This document shows, in pieces, positions 48,001 to 51,788 of a stretch of 64,000 nucleotides of DNA; position 1 is the stretch's first letter; each line of letters begins with the position of its first letter. The position numbers and the translations under genes were made by a program. This stretch comes from Cepaea nemoralis. Taxonomy: Eukaryota; Mollusca; Gastropoda; Stylommatophora; Helicidae. The notes below the pieces were generated by a model. The model had not been told where the DNA came from. It saw nothing but the letters and a program-made list of their open reading frames with translations, and did not search any database. The stretch is from assembly GCA_014155875.1 (NCBI GenBank), contig JACEFZ010025811.1, positions 562,501 through 626,500 on the forward strand, written 5' to 3'.

Positions 48001-50320
48001 CTGTATGTACGATCCTCAATATCCTCAATAGAACATATGTGAGAATCATACATTTGGAACATAACTTAGGAGTATCATTTAGAACACATGTGAGGATAAT
48101 ACAGTTAAAACATACGTGAAGAGTATACAGTTAGAACATATGTGAGGAGTATACAGTTAATATATGTGAGGAGTATACAATTAGAACATATGTGTGGAGC
48201 AAACATTTAAAACACATTTGAGAATCATACGCGTAGAACATATGTGAGGTTTATACGTGTAGAACATAAATGAGGATTATACATGTAGAATATATGTGAG
48301 GAGCATACATTTAGAACATATGTGAAGATTATACGTGTAGAACATATATGTGAGGAGTATACAGTTAGAATACGTGAGGAGTATACAATTAGAACATATG
48401 CGTGGAGCAAACATTTAAAACACATTTGAGAATCATACGCGTAGAACATATGTGAAGATTATACGGGTAGAACATATATGAGGATTATACATGTAGAATA
48501 TATGTGAGGAGCATACATTTAGAACATATGTGAAGATTATACGGGTAGAACATATATGTGAGGAGCATACATTTAGAACATATGTGAAGATTATACGGGT
48601 AGAACATATATGTGAGGAGCATACATTTAGAACATATGTGAAGATTATACGTGTAGAACATATATGAGGATTATACGTGTAGAATATATTTGAGGATCAT
48701 ACAGTAGAACAGATGTGATGATCATACTTGTAGATTACACATCTTGAGTATGATTTTACAACACATCTCAAGAGCGTACAGTTAGAAACATAATTAGTCT
48801 AGCGAAATAAATTAAATCGCCCAGGAACCTGTGAGTATAGTGAAATACCTTATGGAGCAAATTATAGGTATTCATTGATACTCATGAAGAAGTAAAGAGA
48901 CGTCTGTAAATTTATTTCTCTAATAAATTCAATTATATATAAACCTTTTGGCCAAGTTATGAGAAGAAAAAGAAAAAAAAAGGAACATATTTTGATAACC
49001 GGAAAGATTTGTGGAAAGAGATAGTGTGGAACAAATTCTTCAGTCTTTGTGTCATGGCGCAAAATGGCGTCAACACATGAACTGATCCAAGCCGCCAGAG
49101 ATAGTAATTTATGAAGAAGTATGATCGCCCACGCCAGCCGACAAGGCACTTAATGATGATGATAAACATTAAATAGAATGCTTTTTGTGGCAATGCACGG
49201 AAGGGAGTCAACACACGAAATGATCCATGGTGTTGGAGATTGCAATTTGCGGAGAAACATGATTGCCCACGCCAGCTGGGAAGGCAATTGACGACGATGA
49301 TACTCATTAAATAAAAGGCCTTTTCTATAGATCAGGACAGCTAGCGAGACAGAAAACCATAATGGCGGAAAACGTTGCGAGCAGACGTGTTGAGGGTGTT
49401 TAAGATATAAACTGATATACACCATCTATATAGTATGTTGAGGCTATGGTAAAAATGATAATTATAACTCATTTACTTTCCTTAGATGATGGCTACATTG
49501 ACACTCACAACTCACCTAGTGTGTTGTGACCATGGTTATAATAACAATAATAGCTCGCCTAGTGTGTTGTGACCATGGTTATAATAACAATAATAGCTCG
49601 CCTAGTGTGTTGTGACCATGGTTATAATAACAACAATAACTCACCAAGTGTGTTGTGACCATAGTTATAATAATAACAGTAACTCACCCAGTCTGTTGAG
49701 ACCATGGCTAAAATAATAATAACACACATATTCTGTTGAGACCACGGCTCTAATAAAAGTAATAACTCACTTAGTTTGTTGAGACCATTGCTATATTAAC
49801 AATAATGACTCACAGTCTGTTAAGACAACAGCTATATTAACAATAATAACTCACAGAGTCTATTAAGGCCGCCTCCCTGGCCTAGGAGTTAGCGACTGTC
49901 TCCGTAATCCCGTATACTCTCGTGAGTAATGTGACGTGCGCGAGAATCGGTAGCGGTTCTAGCCGTGTCGGTAACTTACGAGGTATGTGAGCCGGTCGCT
50001 CAGGAAGCAATGGCAAACTATTGAGCGTAATCTTGCCAAGAAATCAACAATCAGCTGAAAGATGCTGATGTTGACAGCGATGTCCTGTAAAGGATATGCG
50101 AACAACAACAACAAAACGTCTGTTAAGACCATAGCTATATTAACAATAATATCTCACCTAGCCTGTTGAGACCATGGCTGAAATGACCCCTGTAGTCTGC
50201 AGCCACGAGGAGGTCTGCCAGAACCTGGGCATGATCAGGCCGGGTCCCCACTGTTTCCATGCAGCGGACCACAAAAGCATGCATTTCCTCACGTGGTATT
50301 ACTGTTTCTGAAGACGCCAT
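18305..50320 (-). CDS. Malate/L-lactate dehydrogenase-type oxidoreductase (Ldh_2 family), complete 12-exon gene (span)
   Basis: Twelve exons with GT-AG borders and fully compatible phases give a 355-residue protein, normal for the Ldh_2 family (malate, sulfolactate, ureidoglycolate dehydrogenases; YlbC/YjmC-like). The family reduces 2-oxoacids to 2-hydroxyacids with NAD(P)H. Visible landmarks: YRGHFSHGLNR (43-53; SHG and Arg of the active site), GSNHFGIAGWY (118-128; catalytic-type His121), FTNTSP (141-146), GTNPLSCA (160-167), MPLGG, SGYKGYGLAMMVE (232-244) and GGIPYHANQ (328-336). No signal peptide or membrane segment, so cytosolic is likely. Start ATG at 50320 is in GcaATGG context and begins the usual N-terminal helix. 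Exact substrate is not predictable from sequence. Confidence 0.9.
18400..18650 (+). repeat. Dispersed repeat R4 copy
   Basis: Direct homologue of 23330-23560 (AGACCAAACATGGTACACAA, AAATTTCAATTCGCTGAGCA, CCTAGTGTAAAGATATA) and inverted homologue of 13640-13785. No coding potential. Confidence 0.7.
18668..18695. repeat. Poly(C) tract
   Basis: A pure run of about 24 C, followed 30 bp later by an A-rich run. Confidence 0.95.
18770..19345 (+). mobile_element. Non-LTR retrotransposon 3' tail with internal duplications
   Basis: Decayed frame FYRRMLKF...HYEKRNKKLDHAVITGEICGKR...AWLPMPISKAIDN is the RT C-terminal tail (compare 32590-33450). Two local tandem duplications: ATGAGAGACATACAGTCAAC near 18962 and 19020, and CTCTTGGTATAGAAGAATGT near 19160 and 19231. 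Confidence 0.65.
19408..19463. repeat. (TG)n microsatellite
   Basis: TG repeats interrupted by ATGCGCGCG. Confidence 0.95.
19630..20395 (-). repeat. Dispersed repeat R1 copy with embedded SINE-D
   Basis: Inverted homologue of 6068-6685, starting after (AGTT)n. The segment about 19850-20040 is extra relative to the other copy and matches SINE-D (GGAGCTACGGAGTT, GAGACCGAGCCATATGGGAT on the minus strand), so one repeat is nested in another. Confidence 0.75.
20555..20830 (+). repeat. Dispersed repeat R3 copy
   Basis: Similar to 29425-29665 and 43690-43895: TCCCGAAAAGG(G/A)(C/T)TGCAT, a CTCAGA(A/G)A-CAG block and a TCATG/TACGATTCAGCACA end. Confidence 0.7.
21103..21219 (+). mobile_element. Non-LTR retrotransposon tail, 5' piece (split by hAT)
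   Basis: Frame ACGLAPQATDHILQDYPEYD is the cysteine-rich motif (CxCG---T--HILQ-CP) found after the RNase H domain of some LINEs. It continues after the hAT insertion at 22001-22110 as FWPRQTTV-type sequence. The same motif recurs on the minus strand near 62440 and 63540. Confidence 0.75.
21220..21992 (+). mobile_element. hAT-like DNA transposon remnant with 8-bp target-site duplication
   Basis: Flanked by identical 8-bp ATCTAAAC (21212-21219 and 21993-22000). Ends CAGAGGTTCCCAAACCATGG and AAGCGTGGGAACCACTG are inverted repeats. Inside, shifted frames give EVIDLKCNSALRCTFLE, RYICRFGSTYKCEQSFSSM and RSRLTDSN, matching the C-terminal dimerisation region of ZBED/GTF2IRD2-like hAT transposases. 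The N-terminal part and catalytic core are absent. Confidence 0.88.
22001..22110 (+). mobile_element. Non-LTR retrotransposon tail, 3' piece
   Basis: Continuation of 21103-21219 past the hAT element: ATGTTCTGGCCTAGACAAAC, then a GPLRELKK-TVKF-like end. Confidence 0.7.
22161..22271 (-). CDS. Ldh_2 exon 11
   Basis: 111 nt, phase 0/0, acceptor TTTCTATAG, donor GCA|GTAAGT. Encodes AEGETEVLVAGDPERKHMAK then CDKLGGIPYHANQVIYA, the conserved GDPE---...GIPYH-NQ segment. Confidence 0.92.
22440..22870 (-). mobile_element. RNase H domain remnant of a non-LTR retrotransposon
   Basis: Minus-strand frame SLSKEVLAARKTIAWLETQM then FLSDSMNMLRRI matches the RNase HI helix and DS-N-L strand. A +1 shift later gives GVRGNERADRF, the GN--AD motif with the last catalytic Asp. 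Frameshifted, and opposite in orientation to the neighbouring 21103-22110 tail. Confidence 0.7.
23060..23160 (-). mobile_element. SINE-A partial copy
   Basis: Tail half only: GTTGCATATCCTTTACAGGA and a decayed CAGTAGTCATTTGCTTT. Confidence 0.6.
23330..23560 (+). repeat. Dispersed repeat R4 copy
   Basis: Shares GGACCAAACATTGCACACAA and CCCTAGTGAGGCGATAT-like blocks with 18400-18650. Confidence 0.65.
23623..23718 (-). CDS. Ldh_2 exon 10
   Basis: 96 nt, phase 0/0, acceptor TTAATCAG, donor CCT|GTAAGTG. Encodes GQCYIAIDPSAFAPGFSDRL then TELINTLRSSEP, the family's FIAIDP--F--GF--R motif. Confidence 0.93.
24040..24460 (+). mobile_element. SINE-E, long tRNA-derived element
   Basis: Head GCTGCGTGGTCTCGAGGTATGG with B-box GGGTTCAAGCCCC (tRNA-like promoter), then about 330 bp of body and an ACTAAACTAACTAAAC tail. 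The only full copy noticed in this window. Confidence 0.65.
24690..24935 (+). mobile_element. SINE-C copy
   Basis: GGCGGTGTAGTGGTTGGGAC head, ATGACTTGGGGGTCCAAGGT body, and a TTTATAAAATACGGAGCTAG tail. Confidence 0.7.
24936..25430. other. Unassigned intron sequence
   Basis: AT-rich, with a short AGGCGCACACATC duplication near 25090-25125. Nothing else supported. Confidence 0.5.
25442..25560 (-). CDS. Ldh_2 exon 9
   Basis: 119 nt, acceptor CTTTTCCTAG, donor CTG|GTCAGT, entering in phase 1. With the base from exon 8 it encodes SGYKGYGLAMMVEVFCGILA then GANFGSNVRRWKTTDREANL. SGYKG-GL--MVE is the most diagnostic Ldh_2 motif. Confidence 0.95.
25640..25935. repeat. Low-complexity block: (TG)n, poly(G), (GAA)n
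   Basis: (TG)n with a G run near 25648-25663, then (AGA)n and purine-rich sequence to 25870 and another (TG)n. Strongly strand-asymmetric purines. Confidence 0.9.
25936..26650. other. Unassigned intron sequence
   Basis: No repeat family or exon recognised between the low-complexity block and Ldh_2 exon 8. Confidence 0.5.
26658..26718 (-). CDS. Ldh_2 exon 8
   Basis: 61 nt, phase 0 in, 1 nt out. Acceptor CATTCATAG has a weak pyrimidine tract; donor GCA|GTAGGT. Encodes ATKNPAEATGLMPLGGTEEC and the first base of Ser. It supplies the LMPLGG strand that the family carries just before SGYKG. Confidence 0.88.
26842..27339. mobile_element. TIR element of the foldback family
   Basis: Inverted ends CACAGAAGGCATAAACAATA and, on the other strand, CACAGAAGCCACAAACAATC, both continuing TTGCACGATTTATTGCCTGG. 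The arms are about 75 bp with 350 bp between. No target duplication identified. Confidence 0.75.
27465..27600 (-). mobile_element. SINE-B body fragment
   Basis: TTAGCTTTCCCTATTAACAG, CCTCGCCGTCAGGCGAACCC and a CCCCAAGTCAAGGACGA block, reversed. Confidence 0.75.
27620..27835 (+). mobile_element. SINE-D copy
   Basis: Head GAAGTGGTCAAGCAGTCTGC with B-box-like GGTTTCGATTCC, body GGTCGTCGCTGGAGCTACGG, end GAGCCATATGGGATAAAACC. Same family as 43362-43575 (-). Confidence 0.7.
27840..27955 (-). mobile_element. SINE-B head fragment
   Basis: Minus strand reads AGCATGGCCGAATGGAGAGC then B-box GGGGTTCAACCCC: a tRNA(Leu/Ser)-like head without the body, fused to SINE-D. Confidence 0.7.
28534..28599 (-). 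CDS. Ldh_2 exon 7
   Basis: 66 nt, phase 0/0, acceptor CAATTTTCAG, donor AAG|GTACGT. Encodes LELNERKGLEIPLGWGCDSS plus GK; the family has G--IP-GWG-D--G here. Confidence 0.92.
28878..29260. mobile_element. hAT-type MITE, copy 1
   Basis: Ends CAGTGGTTCTCAACCGGTGG and AAGGTTGAGAACCACTG are inverted. The flanks ATCTGCAC / ATCTACAT are an imperfect 8-bp target duplication. G runs at 28940 and 29191. Same family as 44128-44588; no transposase. Confidence 0.85.
29425..29665 (+). repeat. Dispersed repeat R3 copy
   Basis: CAGTCCCGAAAAGGATTGCA, TCTCAGAAACCAGCCGAGTG and an ATGATTCAGCACA end, as at 20555-20830. Confidence 0.7.
29830..30048 (+). mobile_element. SINE-A copy
   Basis: Head TATGGCGAAGGTGTTACGGA, body GTCGTTCAGAAAGCAATGGC, tail GTCCTGTAAAGGATATGCAA. 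Lacks the B-box region. Confidence 0.75.
30268..30353. repeat. (GA)n microsatellite
   Basis: About 43 near-perfect GA units. Confidence 0.98.
30608..31075. repeat. 26-bp minisatellite interrupted by a retroposon
   Basis: AGCTTGTCAGAGAATTATCT + TTCTAT units at 26-bp spacing (30613, 30639, 30665), five copies left and four right of the insertion at 30746-30960. Confidence 0.88.
30746..30960 (+). mobile_element. GC-rich retroposon, 5'-truncated copy
   Basis: About 95% similar to the 3' two-thirds of 60113-60449: TCCGAAGTCGGAGAGTGTCT, CCAGACATGGGACAACGGAT, ending AACACAAGCAAGC. Flanked by TATCTATAG on both sides (target duplication). Contains an 18-bp internal duplication of TACAGGACTTCGCG. Confidence 0.8.
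31115..31198 (-). mobile_element. RT tail fragment (family of 43890-45520)
   Basis: Minus strand reads CTACAACAGGTAGCAGCGAA and TGCCCTATGCGCC, nearly identical to about 45307-45370. Frame LQQVAANRQTWRAM. It sits 60 bp past the exon 6 donor. Confidence 0.8.
31258..31356 (-). CDS. Ldh_2 exon 6
   Basis: 99 nt, phase 0/0, acceptor TTTACTTGCAG, donor AAG|GTACTG (weak). Encodes PILGTNPLSCAAAANNGDSF then VLDMATTAVALGK; GTNP and the DMAT---A-GK segment are family hallmarks. Confidence 0.94.
31480..31745 (+). mobile_element. SINE-C copy
   Basis: GAGCCTGGTTAGCGTAGTGA head, GGGTTCGATCTGC B-box, ATGTTTTGGAAGGTGAAGGG body and CTATACAAATATGAGTCTAG tail. Confidence 0.75.
31870..32182 (+). mobile_element. 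SINE-B, full-length copy with target-site duplication
   Basis: 313 bp between 10-bp direct repeats GAAACTCAGA (31860-31869, 32183-32192). The tRNA-like head CTTGGCCGAATGGATAAGAA with a long variable region and GGGGTTGAACCCC B-box resembles tRNA-Leu/Ser. The body has GTCCTTGACTTGGGGACATA and GCGAGGGATACTGTTAATAG; the tail is A-rich. Not a functional tRNA gene. Confidence 0.88.
32590..33450 (+). mobile_element. Non-LTR retrotransposon, RT palm and C-terminus, 5'-truncated
   Basis: Open for 168 codons from MSPDLFSLFSEH (RT block 4), with YADDTILIA catalytic block (FADD type), GLSLNNRKTE, YLGTWVTS (block 7 YLG) and VRKRVLACYIEPILKYGC. It then decays through the HFMRRQKLEHVVTT-like tail and ends in (GAT)n at 33435-33450, a LINE-style simple 3' tail. 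Same family as 59540-61780. Confidence 0.88.
33600..33905 (+). mobile_element. Retroelement 3' tail that leads into a minisatellite
   Basis: Matches 38700-39080: ACTTTCATTAATTGGTGCTT, TGCGCAAAATAGAAGG, CTAAAACACACGGAGA and GAGAAATGAAAAATATAGCG have counterparts there. The homology continues into the 60-bp repeat unit. Confidence 0.7.
33905..34655. repeat. 60-bp minisatellite, 12+ near-identical copies
   Basis: The unit GGTTGGCTGAGGAAAGAATA + GCTTGATGTGGGTTATTTGA + GAAAAGAATGGCTTGGTGTG repeats exactly every 60 bp; the only common variant is GGTTGGTGGA for GGTTGGCTGA. A 356-codon open frame on the minus strand (20-residue HQAILSSANP/HQAILFSNNP repeat) follows from the period and is not supported as a gene. 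Confidence 0.97.
34680..34920. repeat. Short imperfect tandem repeat, about 60 bp
   Basis: Four diverged copies of AAAGACTAGAAAATGACATA + AGAACAGAAAGACGAAGA + TTTG(A/G)TATACAC. Confidence 0.8.
35026..35603. mobile_element. Palindromic mariner-end element
   Basis: Between TA dinucleotides at 35024 and 35604, with inverted ends ACGAGGGGAAGTCAATAAGT / ACGAGGGTAAGTTAATAAGT. Both arms, in opposite orientation, encode the mariner transposase C-terminus (RWDKCINVGGNYVEK and stop). The centre carries an extra end-like GTTACGAGGGCTAGTCAATA and an AVHSWVEK segment typical of the N-terminal part. Confidence 0.85.
35740..35835 (+). mobile_element. tRNA-like SINE head
   Basis: GCGGTAGTACAGTGGCTAGC (A-box) and GTGTTCGAATCCCC (B-box), 42 bp apart. 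No clear body seen, and no full cloverleaf. Confidence 0.5.
36383..36436 (-). CDS. Ldh_2 exon 5
   Basis: 54 nt, phase 0/0, acceptor GTCTACAG, donor ACA|GTAAGT. Encodes GMAFTNTSPLMVPTRGKT. The family reads G---TNTSP-V-P at this place, directly before the GTNP segment. Confidence 0.94.
36541..38505 (-). mobile_element. Decayed non-LTR retrotransposon, nested insertion at 38135-38445
   Basis: Read on the minus strand from 38505: DYKKAFDRVQSERL (RT block 3), then after the nested element VDGKDIRLISNMYL, GRDVFCPQ (block 4 vestige), NNLRYSDDTLLL (catalytic block) and, past an unassigned stretch, NKLENLVTTGKI near the 3' end with a (TGA)n-like tail. Many stops and shifts. Contains Ldh_2 exon 5 just outside its 3' end. 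Confidence 0.75.
38135..38445 (+). mobile_element. Retroelement tail fragment with poly(C) and (GAAT)n
   Basis: C run of about 38 at 38141-38178, then frame MKYFGHLKRHEILERTIMEA and GKRGRGRPKRIWVQDMADNL (RT C-terminal tail), ending in (GAAT)6. It interrupts the minus-strand element between its FDRVQ and DGKDI segments. No target duplication identified. Confidence 0.75.
38509..38618. repeat. (AACT)n, (CACT)n and (CA)n microsatellites
   Basis: Three adjacent simple repeats grading into each other. Confidence 0.97.
38700..39080 (+). mobile_element. RT tail fragment, homologous to 33600-33905
   Basis: Contains ATTAATACTAGCGTGCGCAG, HRWIGHAWK-like frame (CATCGATGGATTGGACACGC), CTAAAACACACGGAGAATTA and a single GACGGCTTGGGGTGAGTTGA, the unexpanded counterpart of the 60-bp repeat. 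Confidence 0.7.
39140..39440 (-). mobile_element. SINE-B copy
   Basis: T-run, ACTAGTAGCACTGAACTGAA, CCATTAGGCGAACCCACTTC, CCCCAAGTCAAGGACGAGAG and tRNA-like head at 39380-39440. Head diverged. Confidence 0.8.
39976..40037 (-). CDS. Ldh_2 exon 4
   Basis: 62 nt, entering in phase 1, out phase 0. Acceptor CCTCTCCAG, donor ATT|GTAAGT. With the base from exon 3: GSNHFGIAGWYSIRAMEQGL then I. SNH(F/Y)G carries the catalytic-type histidine. The acceptor is duplicated 174 bp upstream. Confidence 0.95.
40035..40386. repeat. 174-bp tandem duplication starting at a 3' splice site
   Basis: Copies start AACCTGGAGAGGAAT at 40035 and 40209. Both include GAGCTGAGACAAG(A/G)A near the end and share AGCAATAGAGTTCA. 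The second retains an intact acceptor CCTCTCCAG|GTT on the gene strand. Confidence 0.85.
40386..40500 (+). repeat. Dispersed repeat R5 with (GATT)n
   Basis: GACATCACAGCACTCGGGGC / ATTCCCACATGTGTTC block, also at 56215-56300 (+), 41265-41345 (-) and 58310-58385 (-). (GATT)n lies at one end. Confidence 0.7.
40756..41210. repeat. 18-bp minisatellite, about 25 copies
   Basis: TCCGATGACACTCAGTGC repeated exactly every 18 bp, with GACAGTCAGTGC variants. It lies between inverted R5 copies in Ldh_2 intron 3. Hexapeptide-repeat frames on both strands arise from the period. Confidence 0.97.
41365..41520 (-). mobile_element. SINE-C fragment
   Basis: GCCACGAGGCGTTCGACATC, TAGACCAATCGGCACTGAAT, reversed. 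Confidence 0.6.
41550..41775 (+). mobile_element. SINE-A copy
   Basis: Head CCCCGGCGTAAGAGTTAATT, body GACAAACTACTGAACGTAAA, tail GTCATGTAAAGGATATGCGA. Confidence 0.75.
41861..42066. repeat. (GA)n/(GATA)n compound microsatellite
   Basis: GA runs with regularly spaced GATA, ending in a G run at 42061-42067. Confidence 0.97.
42440..42810 (-). mobile_element. Non-LTR retrotransposon 3' tail
   Basis: Minus-strand frame IRDIRRRQSTFFGHVMRRND then LENLVTTGKIEGRRPRGRPR, YLDGFATLHGRDRNTELIHD and a GGCATAGCACATGATGG end. Open for 116 codons; sister of 56797-57320 and of the end of 59540-61780. Confidence 0.85.
43179..43259 (-). CDS. Ldh_2 exon 3
   Basis: 81 nt, phase 1 in and 1 out, acceptor TTGTGTTGCAG, donor ATG|GTAAGA. 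Encodes GPVIGKFCIDLAIKKAKEAG then IGWVSAN. The family has GP--G-FCMDLAI-KAKE-GIG-V here. Confidence 0.95.
43362..43575 (-). mobile_element. SINE-D copy
   Basis: Minus strand: head CAGTGGCGAAGAGGTAAAGC, B-box GTGGGTTCGAAATCAG, body GTCGTCGCTGGAGCTACGGA, end GGGATAAAACCCGG. Sits 100 bp upstream of exon 3. Confidence 0.78.
43690..43895 (+). repeat. Dispersed repeat R3 copy
   Basis: GAGCCTTGAAAAAGGCTTAC, CTCAAGCTCAGAGACCAGCG and CTCATGTTTCAGGACAGC align to 20555 and 29425. Confidence 0.6.
43890..45520 (+). mobile_element. Non-LTR retrotransposon RT fragment split by a MITE
   Basis: GCVLSPMLFGIAIDWVMRKC (RT block 4), then, after removal of the insertion 44128-44588, LDFADDIVLLSSH (catalytic block), GLQINTTKTK, FTYLGSKMTS (block 7), YGCESW and the tail YIGHVLRMD...GKRKRGRPRETLRR. 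A few stops and frameshifts. A different family from 32590 and 61000. Confidence 0.88.
44128..44588. mobile_element. hAT-type MITE, copy 2, with perfect 8-bp target duplication
   Basis: 461 bp bounded by TTCTAGAG (44120-44127 and 44589-44596). Ends CAGTGGTTCTCAACCGGTGG / GGTTGAGAACCACTG inverted. Several G runs (8-14). Lies between the RT codons VDTILE and DLDFADD of the host element. Confidence 0.95.
45525..45825. other. Unassigned intron sequence with short (GAT)n
   Basis: GGTGGTGGTGATAAATGATA and GATGATGGCGATGATGATGA stretches between the RT fragment and exon 2. Nothing else seen. Confidence 0.5.
45832..45939 (-). CDS. Ldh_2 exon 2
   Basis: 108 nt, phase 1 in and 1 out, acceptor TATTCCACAG, donor TAG|GTTTGG (non-consensus beyond GT). 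Encodes DMYVRDIESKICVSDKEPEI then AKETVATALVNGNNVL. The acceptor lies inside the edge of a minisatellite. Confidence 0.92.
45930..46179. repeat. Minisatellite of 25-30 bp, left part, overlapping the exon 2 acceptor
   Basis: Degenerate (TT)AGAACATAT(C/G)TG(T/A)G + GAG(T/C)ATACATT units. The first unit contains ACATATCTGTGGA, which is the exon 2 acceptor on the minus strand. The array is split by the retrotransposon 46180-47808. Confidence 0.75.
46180..47808 (+). mobile_element. Non-LTR retrotransposon with intact-looking RT but no endonuclease
   Basis: Starts with a GC-rich leader (CTCCCCCGATGG..., hairpin CCACC/GGTGG, ACATCCCCACCTTTGTAAAA) and joins at about 46440 to WKESLLIPIFKKGDKFQCGN. 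Then 446 open codons: AFRQNRST-type block (AGFRQNRSTIDQ), FVDFKKAYDSV, SGLKQGDALSPLLFN, LLGYADDIDIIGQ, YKYLGTIF and the RPRGRPRRRWRDNI tail. Ends in (GAA)n. Flanked by ATGAG (46175-46179, 47809-47813), a possible short target duplication. The endonuclease and first RT blocks are missing, so it cannot be autonomous. Confidence 0.9.
47814..48765. repeat. Minisatellite of 25-30 bp, right part
   Basis: About 34 units of TAGAACATATGTGAGGA + (G/T)(C/T)ATACATT. Contains a local inverted pair GATCATACATATGTATGATC near 47970. Same family as 45930-46179. Confidence 0.88.
48945..49310 (+). mobile_element. Two RT-tail fragments in tandem
   Basis: 48945-49165 and 49170-49310 both end GATCGCCCACGCCAGC / GATTGCCCACGCCAGC + (GAT)n, the 3' terminus seen at 33390-33450. 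Short, 5'-truncated copies. Confidence 0.75.
49511..50181. repeat. 43-bp tandem array built from the exon 1 / intron 1 junction
   Basis: Units begin CTC(A/G)CCTAGTGTGTTGTGACCATGG at 49511, 49554, 49597, 49640 and 49683 (exact 43 bp), then more diverged at about 49723, 49766, 49809 and 49850. The last unit (50153 on) is the real exon 1 donor region CTCACCTAGCCTGTTGAGACCATGG. On the gene strand most units keep a GTGAG donor core. Interrupted by SINE-A. Confidence 0.9.
49868..50106 (+). mobile_element. SINE-A copy inserted in the 43-bp array
   Basis: Head CCCTGGCCTAGGAGTTAGCG, body GCAATGGCAAACTATTGAGC, tail TGTCCTGTAAAGGATATGCG. Flanks GTCTATTAAG / GTCTGTTAAG suggest a 10-bp target duplication. 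Confidence 0.82.
50158..50320 (-). CDS. Ldh_2 exon 1 (initiator)
   Basis: 163 nt: 54 codons plus 1 nt. ATG at 50320 in AACAGCAATGGCG context; donor CTAG|GTGAGA. Encodes MASSETVIPREEMHAFVVRC then METVGTRPDHAQVLADLLVA and ADYRGHFSHGLNRL. YRGH-SHG--R is the family signature at this position. Confidence 0.95.
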
Positions 50321-50599
50321 TGCTGTTTTGTTTAAAACAAAAACAATTGAAAGCTTTACAGGCAGACAAGTAAAGTTTACTGCGTCTTTAAAGTGCGTTT
50401 ATATAAAGATAATGCGATCAATACTGAAGTTTCAGAAGAAAAGTGTAAAGTGTGGTTCGAAAGAGAAGTGGAGCACCAGAAGCATTATTTTGCTCCAGAA
50501 CTATCACTGTCAAACTGTCATCTACTGGCTATAGTGCCTTGCGGTGTAGGATAGAGGGGTTTGAGCCTGTGGAATTAAGGCCGCCTGGCTAGTGCAGTC

Positions 50600-50755
50600 G
50601 CCGCGAAATGTGCAGGTTAGGGTTTTCTCACCCCGCCCCCGACAGAATGGTAACAGGGAAAGGTCATGAATACGAAAAAATTCAGTCCAGTGCACTATAA
50701 GAAGTATCACGTGTATGGCCTATTCTTGAATTCAAAGCGAGCGAGAAAAGAAAAC
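50600..50755 (+). mobile_element. SINE-B body fragment
   Basis: GGGAAAGGTCATGAATACGA, ATTCAGTCCAGTGCACTATA and TTCAAAGCGAGCGAGAAAAG. The head is replaced by unrelated sequence. Confidence 0.65.
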
Positions 50756-50789
50756 ATCTAAACAACTGAGATAATATTCAAAGATAAGA

Positions 50790-51200
50790 GTAATGAAATG
50801 ATACATTTAACTCTACGTTATTGTATGATGCAGAAACAAAGGCAACGAATAAATAATTTGAGGGCGAAATGTTGTTATATAGACAAATAGGAAGAACAAC
50901 ATAGCAAGACAAGAGACCATGCAAAGACGTATTAGAAAATCTGGGATTGAAGTAAACCCCACAGATTAATATCAACGCCAGACAAGAAGGCACTTCGGCC
51001 ATGTAAAAGACAGGATCCTTGCTAAAGGCTGTGTTGGAGGAAAGGGTGGAGAGGAAGCGTGAAAGACGAAGAAGCTACAGGTGGGTGATCAACATCAAGA
51101 GAAGTGGACTAGAAAAGAATATATGAATGCGCTATAATGAGGCATGGCATAAAGTGTCGGAGATCTCATTTCAGCGGATCTTCAATGAGAAGATGGTCCC
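50790..51200 (+). mobile_element. RT tail fragment
   Basis: Decayed YGAET-like start (TTATTGTATGATGCAGAAAC), an FGHVKD-like segment (CACTTCGGCCATGTAAAAGA) and a K-R-rich tail ending ISFQRIFNEKMVP. Target of the SINE-B insertion at its end. Confidence 0.6.
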
Positions 51201-51513
51201 GTTTTTTTTTTTTTCGTTTTTTTGCGCTCGCTCGCTCGCTTAGAACTCAAGCGTAGTCCACACATACTACTTCTAGTAGTGCTGGACCGAATTTTACGTG
51301 TGGATCAGCTTTCCCTATTAACAGTGTCCCTCGCCATGAGGCGAACCCACTCCAACTTCAGAGGTACTTGTAATTTACGTTCCCGAATCAAGGACGATAG
51401 GTCAACAATTTTAGTCCAACTGTCCGTTGTAGGTGTTGAATTCCTTACCTCGGCATCAGCACACCGGATGTTTAAGAATACGCATTCTTAACCATTCGGC
51501 CATGCTGACCTAC
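51201..51513 (-). mobile_element. SINE-B, full-length copy with target-site duplication
   Basis: 313 bp, the same length as 31870-32182, between 11-bp AAGATGGTCCC repeats (51190-51200, 51514-51524). Begins with a T run (the reversed A tail), ends with the reversed tRNA-like head CCATTCGGCCATGCTGACCT. Confidence 0.92.
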
Positions 51514-51788
51514 AAGATGGTCCCTTGATTGATAATGTTGACCATGCCTACATTTACACACACGTAATAACCAAACCTATCCACCAAGGCGCGCGGGTGC
51601 GCGTGTGTGTATTTGTGTGTGTAAATGTGTGTCCGTCCGCCAGTCAATACTCCAAATGTAATCCTGTATATCTGACACCAGGCGGCCAATCTGGCAGTTA
51701 CAGCAGAAGAACAATGTTTCACTAAGAAATCTATGTCACAGGAATGACTGATGGCAAATAGGAACACTAATACACAACAGCGTAAATA

